10,044 nt of DNA from Oxalobacteraceae bacterium UBA5157 (lineage in GTDB: Bacteria > Pseudomonadota > Gammaproteobacteria > Burkholderiales > Burkholderiaceae_D), in NCBI GenBank assembly GCA_002415335.1, contig DHXL01000253.1, positions 1 to 10,044 on the forward strand. The letters run 5' to 3'. Shown in pieces: positions 1-6,113 of the stretch. Every line of letters begins with the position of its first letter. The stretch's first letter is position 1. A model generated the notes under the pieces. The model did not search any database, was not told the DNA's origin, and was given only the letters and a program-made list of their open reading frames with translations. A program made the position numbers and the translations under genes.

Positions 1-15
1 CCCAGTAGGGCGGGA

Positions 16-37
16 ATCTGCCCTGGCAAGGGCAGAT
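16..37. repeat. perfect 9-4-9 inverted repeat (hairpin)
   Basis: The 9-base arm ATCTGCCCT (16-24) is followed by the loop GGCA and the exact reverse complement AGGGCAGAT (29-37). It would form a stable hairpin in RNA from either strand. Neither side is followed by a T-run, so it does not look like a standard intrinsic terminator. It lies about 90 bp beyond the gpx stop. Its role is unknown: a 3'-end stabilising structure, a Rho-assisted end or a dispersed intergenic repeat are all possible. Confidence 0.6.
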
Positions 38-43
38 CGTTCC

Positions 44-76
44 GCAGGCGGACAGCATGCTGTCCAAATTCCCTGC
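44..76. repeat. perfect 16-bp palindrome with an outer stem
   Basis: Positions 50-65 read GGACAGCATGCTGTCC, a perfect 8+8 palindrome. GCAGG at 44-48 can also pair with CCTGC at 72-76, giving a longer interrupted stem with an asymmetric internal loop. It sits 12 bp after the 16-37 hairpin, so the non-coding end carries two adjacent strong foldable elements. The dyad could be a protein-binding site or a cruciform or RNA structure. The rest of 1-126 shows no gene: it is GC-rich with short GCGCGC-type self-complementary runs. Confidence 0.55.
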
Positions 77-126
77 TACACCAGCGCGCGCTACCGGCGC
101 CGCATGTTGGTTAAGCAGAAATCAAT

Positions 127-612
127 TTATTCCGCCAGCAGCTTCTCGATATCGCCCATCAATTCCTTGGGCTCGGTTTGCGGCGCATAGCGCTTGAAGA
201 CCGTGCCGTCTTTCTTCACCAGGAACTTGGTGAAATTCCACTTGACGCCCTCGCTGCCGAGCAAGCCAGGCGCCTTGCTTTTCAGATACTTGAACAGCGG
301 ATGGGCATCGTCGCCGTTCACGTCGACCTTCGCGAACAGCGGAAAAGTCACGCCGTAATTTTTTTCGCAAAATGATCCGATCTCGTCCGCGCCGCCGGGC
401 TCTTGCGAGCCGAACTGGTTGCACGGAAAACCCAGTACCTCGACGCCCTTGTCCTTGAATTGCTCGTAGACAGCCTCGAGTCCCTTGTACTGCGGCGTGA
501 AGCCGCAATTGCTGGCTGTATTGACGATCAGCAGCACCTTGCCGCGGTATTTTTTCAAGTCAACCGGCGCACCGTCGAGGCGGTCCGCCTTGAAGTCGTA
601 GATATTGGTCAT
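127..612 (-). CDS. gpx: glutathione peroxidase family thiol peroxidase (BtuE/Gpx-like)
   Basis: A 161-residue thioredoxin-fold peroxidase that reduces H2O2 and organic hydroperoxides in the cytoplasm. The peroxidatic residue is Cys36 in NTASNCGFTPQY, a cysteine and not selenocysteine. The rest of the catalytic tetrad is visible as Gln70 (GSQEPG) and Trp125-Asn126 (WNFTKF). FPCNQF (62-67) carries Cys64, and Cys82 (FCEKNYGVTF) sits where the resolving cysteine lies in thioredoxin-dependent members. Despite the family name, the reductant may therefore be thioredoxin (inference). The length is normal for bacterial members. The ATG overlaps the pilU stop as ATGA (609-612), and a GGGGA Shine-Dalgarno-like run lies 4 nt upstream inside pilU. 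This implies translational coupling as the last gene of the pilT-pilU transcript. No U-tailed terminator follows. Confidence 0.93.
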   Translation of the reverse strand: MTNIYDFKADRLDGAPVDLKKYRGKVLLIVNTASNCGFTPQYKGLEAVYEQFKDKGVEVLGFPCNQFGSQEPGGADEIGSFCEKNYGVTFPLFAKVDVNGDDAHPLFKYLKSKAPGLLGSEGVKWNFTKFLVKKDGTVFKRYAPQTEPKELMGDIEKLLAE

Positions 613-1745
613 ACTATCCCCAGATGTTCGGTTCCCTTGCTGAGATCGCGGCCCTTCGCATCCTTGCCGCGCAACTTGATCGCCAGACGTAAATCGTTGA
701 CCGAGTCGGCATTGCGCAGCGCATCTTCATATGAAATCTTGTCCGCTTCATACAGGTCGAACAGCGCCTGATCGAAGGTCTGCATGCCGAGCTCGCGCGA
801 CTTCTTCATGATTTCCTTGATTTCATGCACCTGGCCCTTGAAGATCAGGTCGGAAATCAACGGTGAATTTAACATGACTTCGACCGCGACGCAGCGCCCC
901 TTGGTGTCGCGCAACGGGACCAGCCGCTGCGAAATCATGCCTTTCAGGTTGAGCGACAAGTCCATCAGCAGTTGTGCGCGCCGTTCTTCCGGGAAGAAGT
1001 TGATGATGCGATCCAGCGCCTGGTTGGAACTGTTCGCGTGCATCGTCGCCAGACACAGATGGCCGGTCTCGGCAAATGCGATCGCGTAATCCATCGCTTC
1101 GCGGTCGCGGATCTCGCCGATCAGGATTACGTCCGGCGCCTGCCTCAGCGTGTTCTTCAGGGCGGTGCCCCAGTCCGCCGTATCGACGCCGATTTCGCGC
1201 TGCGTGACGATGCAGTTGCGGTGCGGATGCACGTATTCGACCGGATCTTCCACCGTGATGATATGGCCATAACTGTTTTCGTTGCGGTAGCCGACCATCG
1301 CCGCCAGCGTGGTCGATTTGCCGGACCCGGTGGCGCCGACCATGATCACGAGTCCGCGCTTGGTCATCGCGACTTCTTTCAGGATCGGCGGCACGCCGAT
1401 CTCGTCGATCTTCGGGATCGCGGTAGTGATGGTCCGCAGCACCATGCCCACCCGCGCCTGCTGCACGAATGCCGAGACGCGGAAGCGGCCCAGGTCGCCG
1501 GGACTGATCGCGAAATTGCATTCCTTGGTCGCCTCGAATTCGGCCGACTGCCGATCGTTCATGATTGCGCGCGTCAACTCGACTGTGTGGGCAGCGGTCA
1601 ACGGTTGATTCGACACCGGCGTCATCTTGCCGTCGATCTTGAATGCCGGCGGAAAGTCCGTGGTGATGAAGAGATCCGAGCCGTTCTTGCTGAGCATCAG
1701 CCGCAACAGGTCATGCATGAATTTTGTGGCTTGTTCGCGTTCCAT
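609..1745 (-). CDS. pilU: type IV pilus twitching motility ATPase PilU
   Basis: A 378-residue PilT-family hexameric ATPase. It is the accessory retraction motor that works with PilT at the inner-membrane base of type IV pili. Visible landmarks: Walker A GATGSGKST (137-145), Asp box IITVEDPVE (162-170), Walker B APDVILIGEIRD (203-214) with catalytic Glu211, and His box TGHLCLATMHA (227-237). PilU identity rests on the C-terminus: LISDLIFKGQ (296-305) replaces PilT's AIRNLIRE, there is a long KKSRELGMQTFDQAL segment, and a tail follows residue 355. An AAGGAA Shine-Dalgarno lies 5 nt before the ATG. It sits 42 bp downstream of pilT with no terminator between, so co-transcription is expected. The stop overlaps the gpx start. 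In other species PilU supports retraction only together with PilT. Confidence 0.95.
   Translation of the reverse strand: MEREQATKFMHDLLRLMLSKNGSDLFITTDFPPAFKIDGKMTPVSNQPLTAAHTVELTRAIMNDRQSAEFEATKECNFAISPGDLGRFRVSAFVQQARVGMVLRTITTAIPKIDEIGVPPILKEVAMTKRGLVIMVGATGSGKSTTLAAMVGYRNENSYGHIITVEDPVEYVHPHRNCIVTQREIGVDTADWGTALKNTLRQAPDVILIGEIRDREAMDYAIAFAETGHLCLATMHANSSNQALDRIINFFPEERRAQLLMDLSLNLKGMISQRLVPLRDTKGRCVAVEVMLNSPLISDLIFKGQVHEIKEIMKKSRELGMQTFDQALFDLYEADKISYEDALRNADSVNDLRLAIKLRGKDAKGRDLSKGTEHLGIV
1293..1325. repeat. 33-nt block identical to 2400-2432 (pilU copy)
   Basis: This stretch, covering the Walker A coding region of pilU, is base-for-base identical to positions 2400-2432 in pilT. One mismatch follows, then five more matching bases. 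The two copies are direct repeats about 1.1 kb apart. They encode part of the same GSGKSTTLAAMV motif, but synonymous positions match too. Confidence 0.8.
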
Positions 1746-1787
1746 GGTGGTTCCTTAGTTCGAATGGCTTCCCGTCTTATGAACGCG

Positions 1788-2831
1788 TTAGCCTGGGAAG
1801 TTTTCCGGCGTCTTCGCGGCGCCGCGCGCGGCCGCTCCCGAGATCACGTTGCGCTTCAGCAGGTCGGCCAGGTTGCTGTCGAGCGTCTGCATGCCGAGGC
1901 TGGCGCCGGTCTGAATCGCGGAATACATTTGCGCGATCTTTGCTTCGCGAATCAGATTGCGGATGGCCGGCGTGCCGACCATGATTTCATGCGCGGCGAC
2001 GCGGCCCGAGCCGTCCTTGGTCTTCAGCAGGGTTTGCGAAATCACCGCTTGCAGCGATTCGGACAACATCGCGCGCACCATTTCTTTTTCATCGCCGGGA
2101 AACACGTCGACGATACGGTCGATGGTTTTCGCGGCCGACGAAGTATGCAGCGTGCCGAACACCAGGTGGCCGGTTTCCGCCGCCGATAGCGCGAGACGGA
2201 TGGTTTCCAGATCGCGCAATTCGCCGACCAGGATCACGTCCGGATCTTCCCGCAGCGCCGAGCGCAAGGCCGCGCTGAAGGAATGCGTATGCGGGCCGAC
2301 TTCGCGCTGGTTGATCAGGCATTTCTTGGATTCATGCACGAATTCGATCGGATCTTCAATCGTCAGGATATGTGCGTATTCGGTTTCGTTGACATGGTTG
2401 ACCATCGCCGCCAGCGTGGTCGATTTGCCGGAGCCGGTCGGGCCGGTCACCAGCACCAGGCCGCGCGGTTTCAGAGCCAGGTCGGTAAAAATCTTCGGGC
2501 ACTTCAGTGCTTCCAGGCTGAGGATCTTCGATGGAATGGTCCGCATCACCGCGGATGCGCCGCGATCCTGATTGAAGGCATTGACCCGGAACCGCGCCAG
2601 GCCGGGAATCGCAAACGAAAAGTCGCATTCCAGATTTTCTTCGTAAGCCTTGCGCTGGCCGTCGTTCATAATGTCATAGATCATGCCGTGCACGTCCTTG
2701 TGCTCCAGCGGCGGCAAATTGATGCGACGTACATCGCCGTGAACGCGGATCATGGGCGGCAGGCCGGCCGATAGGTGCAGGTCGGATGCGCTGTTTTTGA
2801 CCGAGAACGCGAGGAGTTCGGAAATGTCCAT
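1788..2831 (-). CDS. pilT: type IV pilus retraction ATPase PilT
   Basis: A 347-residue hexameric ATPase that drives pilus depolymerisation and retraction, and hence twitching motility. Domains: N-terminal PAS-like region (about 1-100, with SASDLHLSAG at 14-23), then a RecA-like core with Walker A GPTGSGKST (130-138), Asp box ILTIEDPIE (155-163), Walker B DPDVILVGELRD (196-207) with Glu204, and His box TGHLVFGTLHT (220-230). The C-terminal AIRNLIRE motif (289-296), needed for retraction in characterised PilT proteins, is intact and separates it from PilU. The ATG at 2829-2831 has an AGGGA Shine-Dalgarno 6 nt upstream. It is the first gene of the leftward pilT-pilU-gpx cluster and is divergent from yggS. 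The same pilT/yggS divergence is known in Pseudomonas. No pilin or assembly genes are in the window. Confidence 0.96.
   Translation of the reverse strand: MDISELLAFSVKNSASDLHLSAGLPPMIRVHGDVRRINLPPLEHKDVHGMIYDIMNDGQRKAYEENLECDFSFAIPGLARFRVNAFNQDRGASAVMRTIPSKILSLEALKCPKIFTDLALKPRGLVLVTGPTGSGKSTTLAAMVNHVNETEYAHILTIEDPIEFVHESKKCLINQREVGPHTHSFSAALRSALREDPDVILVGELRDLETIRLALSAAETGHLVFGTLHTSSAAKTIDRIVDVFPGDEKEMVRAMLSESLQAVISQTLLKTKDGSGRVAAHEIMVGTPAIRNLIREAKIAQMYSAIQTGASLGMQTLDSNLADLLKRNVISGAAARGAAKTPENFPG
2400..2432. repeat. 33-nt block identical to 1293-1325 (pilT copy)
   Basis: This is the pilT partner of the direct repeat described in pilU. It spans the end of the Walker A motif and the following helix (GSGKSTTLAAMV). 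Recombination between the copies would delete about 1.1 kb and leave one chimeric ATPase gene. Confidence 0.8.
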
Positions 2832-2928
2832 TTATAATCCCTGAGACCGCATAGAAGTTTAAAGATGGCGCAGGTTGCAAAGAGATTTCTCATGCATCTG
2901 CGCGGCACCGCTAGAAAGAAATTTGATT
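2832..2928. promoter_or_regulatory. divergent pilT / yggS control region
   Basis: This 97-bp non-coding gap should hold promoters for both directions. On the plus strand TATAAT (2833-2838) is a perfect -10 hexamer, but I see no good -35 at 16-18 bp before it. Transcription from it would start about 85 nt before yggS. The same bases cover the pilT Shine-Dalgarno spacer. For pilT, TTGCAA (2875-2880) followed 18 bp later by TTCTAT is a weak -35/-10 candidate on the minus strand. These are motif readings only. Confidence 0.35.
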
Positions 2929-3633
2929 ATGTCCACAATAGCCCGCAACTTGCAAGCCGTGCATGAACGGATCGCCGCCATCGCGCGCAGGGCGCAACGC
3001 GACCCTCACACAATCCGCTTGCTCGCGGTATCCAAGACCTTCGGCCCGGACGCAATCATTGAGGCGGCGCAGGCTGGACAGACTGCTTTTGGCGAGAACT
3101 ATTTGCAGGAAGCGCTGGATAAAATGGCGGCGCTCAAGTTGGCGTGTCCCGATATATTGTTTGAATGGCATTTTATCGGTCCTATCCAGAGCAACAAGAC
3201 ACGTCCGATTGCCGAACATTTTGACTGGGTGCATTCGGTCGAGCGCGAAAAAATCGCGCAACGCCTGTCCGAACAAAGGCCAGCACATCTGCCGCCGCTC
3301 AATATTTGCCTGCAAGTTAACATCAGCGGCGAGGCCAGCAAGAGCGGCGTCGCGCCGCAAGACGCGCTGACGCTCGCGCGCGCGGTAGCGGCCATGCCGA
3401 ATCTGCGGCTGCGCGGCTTGATGGCAATTCCCGAGCCGGCGGAGGAGTCGGATGCGCAGCGGTTGCCGTTTCGACAGCTGCGATTATTGTTTGAACAACT
3501 GCGCGCGCAAGGCCTGGATCTGGATACGCTGTCGATGGGAATGTCGGCGGATATGGATGCGGCGATCGCCGAAGGCGCCACGATTGTGCGGGTCGGCACC
3601 GCAATTTTTGGACATAGAGACTATGCAAAATAA
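2929..3633 (+). CDS. yggS: YggS/PLPBP family pyridoxal phosphate homeostasis protein
   Basis: A 234-residue single-domain protein with the fold-type III PLP barrel. It binds PLP without known enzymatic activity and keeps vitamin B6 and amino/keto-acid pools balanced. The PLP-binding lysine is Lys36 in LLAVSKT, the same number as in E. coli YggS. Other family signatures are FGENYLQE (54-61), WHFIGPIQSNK (80-90), LQVNIS (128-133), LSMGMSADMDAAI (201-213) and phosphate-binding RVGTAIFG (221-228). I chose the ATG at 2929. An in-frame TTG at 2875 would add 18 residues that do not look like the family and would move the lysine. The ribosome-binding site is weak (AGAAAGAA at 2913-2920). It overlaps proC by 11 bp, and the yggS-proC pairing is widespread in proteobacteria. 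Confidence 0.94.
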   Translation: MSTIARNLQAVHERIAAIARRAQRDPHTIRLLAVSKTFGPDAIIEAAQAGQTAFGENYLQEALDKMAALKLACPDILFEWHFIGPIQSNKTRPIAEHFDWVHSVEREKIAQRLSEQRPAHLPPLNICLQVNISGEASKSGVAPQDALTLARAVAAMPNLRLRGLMAIPEPAEESDAQRLPFRQLRLLFEQLRAQGLDLDTLSMGMSADMDAAIAEGATIVRVGTAIFGHRDYAK

Positions 3634-4447
3634 TTTGAAAATCTGCTTTATCGGTGGCGGCAACATGGCCACTGCACTGATCGGCGGGCTGGCCGGCAGG
3701 CTCACGGCAGGCGGCAATATTCATGTGGTCGACATCAATGCCGATTCATTGCAAAAACTGGAGCGGCAGTTCGGCGTCACCGGCGCACAACAGATCGGTC
3801 TTGCGCTGGAACAGGTCGATGTGATCGTGCTGGCGGTGAAGCCGCAGCAAATGAAGGACGTGGTCGCGCAACTCAAGCCGCACATCACCGCGCAACTGGT
3901 GTTGTCGATCGCCGCCGGCATTCGCGCAGTGGACTTGTCGCGCTGGCTCGGCGGGCATGCTGCGATCGTGCGCACCATGCCGAATACGCCGGCACTGATC
4001 GGCCAGGGTATTACCGGAATGGTCGCATTGGCCGGTGTGTCCGACAGCCAGCGCGCGGCAGCGGACGCGATCATGCGGGCGGTCGGCGCCACCGTCTGGC
4101 TGGACGACGAAGCGCTGATCGATCCGGTGACGGCCGTCTCGGGCAGCGGCCCGGCTTACGTGTTTTATTTCATCGAGGCGATGCAGCAGGCGGCACTGGA
4201 AATGGGGCTCAGTGCCGAGCAAGGCACGCAACTGGCGATCGCCACGTTCACAGGCGCGTCGCAACTCGCTGCGCAATCGCGCGAGCCGATATCGGTGCTG
4301 CGCGAGCGGGTCACGTCGAAGGGCGGCACGACGTACGCGGCCTTGACCAGCATGGAAGCGAGCGGGGTCAAAGCTTCCATCGTGACCGCATTAAAAGCGG
4401 CGGCGGCGCGCGGCAAGGAGCTCGGTGAAGAATTCGGCCGGGATTGA
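3623..4447 (+). CDS. proC: pyrroline-5-carboxylate reductase
   Basis: A 274-residue cytoplasmic enzyme for the last step of proline synthesis, NAD(P)H-dependent reduction of 1-pyrroline-5-carboxylate. An N-terminal Rossmann fold opens with ICFIGGGNMA (7-16), then VLAVKPQ (69-75) and RTMPNTP (117-123). The C-terminal helical dimerisation domain carries AVSGSGPAYV (171-180) and RVTSKGGTT (229-237), the family signature. The start is the ATG at 3623, inside the last codons of yggS. Longer in-frame upstream extension is yggS-coding DNA and was dropped. The 11-bp overlap, with no strong Shine-Dalgarno of its own (AGAGA), suggests coupled translation. The yggT gene that often follows proC is absent. 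Instead the gene converges on a GST gene with only 23 bp between stop codons. Confidence 0.96.
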   Translation: MQNNLKICFIGGGNMATALIGGLAGRLTAGGNIHVVDINADSLQKLERQFGVTGAQQIGLALEQVDVIVLAVKPQQMKDVVAQLKPHITAQLVLSIAAGIRAVDLSRWLGGHAAIVRTMPNTPALIGQGITGMVALAGVSDSQRAAADAIMRAVGATVWLDDEALIDPVTAVSGSGPAYVFYFIEAMQQAALEMGLSAEQGTQLAIATFTGASQLAAQSREPISVLRERVTSKGGTTYAALTSMEASGVKASIVTALKAAAARGKELGEEFGRD

Positions 4448-4470
4448 CTTGCCACGCGCGCCGGATGCCG

Positions 4471-5097
4471 CTATTGGCTCTGTGCCGCGACCAGTTCCGC
4501 GTCCTTCGCTTTTGCCCGCGCGACCGATGGGCGCGCATTCCAGCGATCGGTGTAGGCCTTGATGACAGGTGTCGCAGGCACCAGCCCGAACATGGTGATC
4601 CAGGTGAGCGCGGTACCCCACAGCACGTCGGCGGCGGTGAATTTCTCGCCGAGCAAATAGGGACCTTTCGCCAGCTGATCGTTCAAGGTTTTGAACACCG
4701 TGTCGAAGTCGCCATAGGGCGACATCGCCTGCGGTGCCGGCTCGCGCTTTTGTGCGCGGTCAACCACCGCCGGCTCGAAACACGAGCCGTAGTACACCAT
4801 CCAGCGTAGATAGGGGCCACGCAACGGATCGCCGATCGCGGGCGCCAGCCCGGCTTCCGGATACAGATCCGCCAGGTACAGGAAGATCGCGACCTGTTCC
4901 GTCACAAGCGCGTCGCCATGCTTGATGGCCGGGACTTTTCCCATCGGATTGACGGCGAGATAGTCGGGACGGCGCTGTTCGCCGGCCTTCATGTTCAGCA
5001 CATGCAGTTGATACTCGGCATGGAGTTCTTCGAGCAGGATTAGTGCGCCCGAAGATCGCGTATTGGGAGAATGGAAGAGTGTGACTTGACGGTTCAT
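4471..5097 (-). CDS. glutathione S-transferase family protein
   Basis: A 208-residue cytosolic GST with the usual two domains. The N-terminal thioredoxin-like domain (about 1-80) begins VTLFHSPNTRSSG, with Ser10 and Ser15 as candidates for activating glutathione. It contains the cis-proline loop GKVPAI (53-58) and the glutathione gamma-glutamyl contact TE (66-67). The C-terminal helical domain (about 90-200) has the N-capping box FTAADVLW (153-160). The substrate is unknown: many bacterial paralogues act in detoxification or disulfide chemistry. The start at 5097 is fixed by an AGGAG Shine-Dalgarno (5106-5110) 8 nt upstream. In-frame extension to 5226 would run through the upstream terminator and has no GST similarity. 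It has its own leader and is separated from ubiA by a terminator, so it is probably transcribed alone. Confidence 0.9.
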   Translation of the reverse strand: MNRQVTLFHSPNTRSSGALILLEELHAEYQLHVLNMKAGEQRRPDYLAVNPMGKVPAIKHGDALVTEQVAIFLYLADLYPEAGLAPAIGDPLRGPYLRWMVYYGSCFEPAVVDRAQKREPAPQAMSPYGDFDTVFKTLNDQLAKGPYLLGEKFTAADVLWGTALTWITMFGLVPATPVIKAYTDRWNARPSVARAKAKDAELVAAQSQ

Positions 5098-5119
5098 AAC
5101 GCATGCTCCTGGTACCAAC

Positions 5120-5139
5120 TTGATGGGCTCATCAATATA
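5120..5139 (-). promoter_or_regulatory. possible gst promoter with overlapping palindrome
   Basis: TTGATGGGCTCATCAA (5120-5135) is a perfect 6-4-6 inverted repeat, 22 bp upstream of the gst start codon. On the minus strand it immediately follows and overlaps TATATT (revcomp of 5134-5139), a reasonable -10 hexamer. I see no good -35. A dyad at the expected transcription start is the usual place for a repressor operator, but it could also form a small leader hairpin. Confidence 0.35.
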
Positions 5140-5200
5140 GTAGAGCTTGCGATCACCGGTGCGTCGCTGCCCGCGCGGTGCTTGTCGCGTCACCTGGCGA

Positions 5201-5237
5201 CATAAGAATAATAAGCCGCGATGCAAAGAACGCGGCT
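5201..5237 (-). terminator. intrinsic terminator after ubiA
   Basis: Read on the minus strand, AGCCGCG (5231-5237) pairs perfectly with CGCGGCT (5214-5220) across a 10-nt loop. It is followed directly by TATTATTCTTATG (5201-5213), a T-rich tail. It begins about 10 bp after the ubiA stop, and so would end the recG-oxyR-ubiA transcript before gst. Confidence 0.7.
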
Positions 5238-5247
5238 CAACGAGAAA

Positions 5248-6102
5248 TCATCGCATGGCATAATCCAGTGCGATGCCGCCGAACACAGCAGCCCCGAGCC
5301 AGTTGTTATGCCGAAATGCCGCAAAGCACAGCATCCGATCGCGCCCGCGGATCAGCGTGTAATGGTACGCCGCGCAAGCGACGGCAACCAGCATGCCCGC
5401 CACGAACCAGCCGCGCAAACCATACTCCCAGCCGACCAGCAGCGTGGCGGCGAACGAGCACGCGTAACAGACCATCACGGCCGCGACGTCGAAGCGCCCG
5501 AAGGTAATCGCGGAAGTCTTGATACCGATTTTCAGGTCATCGTCGCGATCGACCATCGCGTACTCGGTATCGTAGGCGACCGCCCAAAAGACATTCCCGA
5601 TCAGCAGCAGCCACGCTGCGGCGGGAACCGCGCCTTGCACGGCCGCGAAAGCCATCGGGATACCGAAGCCGAACGCGATGCCGAGATAGGCTTGCGGAAT
5701 CGCGAAGAAGCGCTTGAAGTAAGGATAACTGACCGCGATCAATACCGCCGCCACCGACAGTTGCTTGGTCAACGCGTTGAGCGGCCAGATCAGCGCGAAT
5801 GCGATCAGCGCCAGCAGCGCCGCCACCGCCAGCGCTTCCCACGGCATGAGCTGGCCGCTGGTGAGCGGACGTTCGGCGGTGCGCACGACGTGGCGGTCGA
5901 AATCGCGGTCGGCAAAATCGTTGACCGCGCAGCCGGCCGAGCGCATCAGCACCGTGCCAATGGAAAATATCAGCACCAGCGCCCAATCCGGTCTCCCGTC
6001 TGACGCCAGCCAAAGTGCCGACAGGGTCGGCCACAACAAGAGCAGGATGCCAATCGGCTTATCGAGCCGGACCAGGCGAATGTAGAGTCGGAGTCGATTC
6101 AT
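5248..6102 (-). CDS. ubiA: 4-hydroxybenzoate polyprenyltransferase UbiA
   Basis: A 284-residue integral membrane prenyltransferase that attaches the polyprenyl tail to 4-hydroxybenzoate, the first membrane step of ubiquinone synthesis. The two Mg-diphosphate binding motifs are clear: NDFADRDFD (61-69) and DTEYAMVDRDDD (178-189). RLVRLDKPIG (10-19) is the typical N-terminus. Roughly nine hydrophobic segments are visible, for example 17-34, 41-55, 89-107, 139-153, 161-177, 205-225, 233-248 and 266-281. Length fits the family. The start is the ATG at 6102, just 11 bp after the oxyR stop. No Shine-Dalgarno is visible, so reinitiation from oxyR is likely. Upstream in-frame sequence to 6228 is oxyR-coding and was excluded. 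ubiC, often its neighbour elsewhere, is not present. Confidence 0.95.
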   Translation of the reverse strand: MNRLRLYIRLVRLDKPIGILLLLWPTLSALWLASDGRPDWALVLIFSIGTVLMRSAGCAVNDFADRDFDRHVVRTAERPLTSGQLMPWEALAVAALLALIAFALIWPLNALTKQLSVAAVLIAVSYPYFKRFFAIPQAYLGIAFGFGIPMAFAAVQGAVPAAAWLLLIGNVFWAVAYDTEYAMVDRDDDLKIGIKTSAITFGRFDVAAVMVCYACSFAATLLVGWEYGLRGWFVAGMLVAVACAAYHYTLIRGRDRMLCFAAFRHNNWLGAAVFGGIALDYAMR

Positions 6103-6113
6103 GCGTAGCGCTG

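Noticed and set aside
16..65. Intrinsic terminator for gpx
   Set aside because: Both hairpins are strong but neither is followed by a T-rich tail on the minus strand, so they are reported only as inverted repeats.
972..2189. 405-codon open frame on the plus strand
   Set aside because: It lies antisense across pilU and pilT, which have intact motifs. The translation is Arg/His/Gln-rich with no recognisable domain, as expected from a GC-rich gene read backwards.
2875..2928. TTG start adding 18 residues to YggS
   Set aside because: The added residues do not resemble the family, and the ATG at 2929 puts the PLP lysine at position 36 as in E. coli YggS.
4448..4470. Bidirectional terminator between proC and gst
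   Set aside because: The 23-bp gap between stop codons is GC-rich but has no clear stem with flanking A/T runs.
5098..5226. N-terminal extension of the GST gene
   Set aside because: It would read through the upstream terminator and the promoter dyad. The ATG at 5097 has an AGGAG site and begins exactly at the GST fold.
5221..6003. 260-codon open frame on the plus strand
   Set aside because: Antisense to ubiA, highly charged and Gln/Arg-rich, and it starts within the terminator hairpin. No support as a gene.
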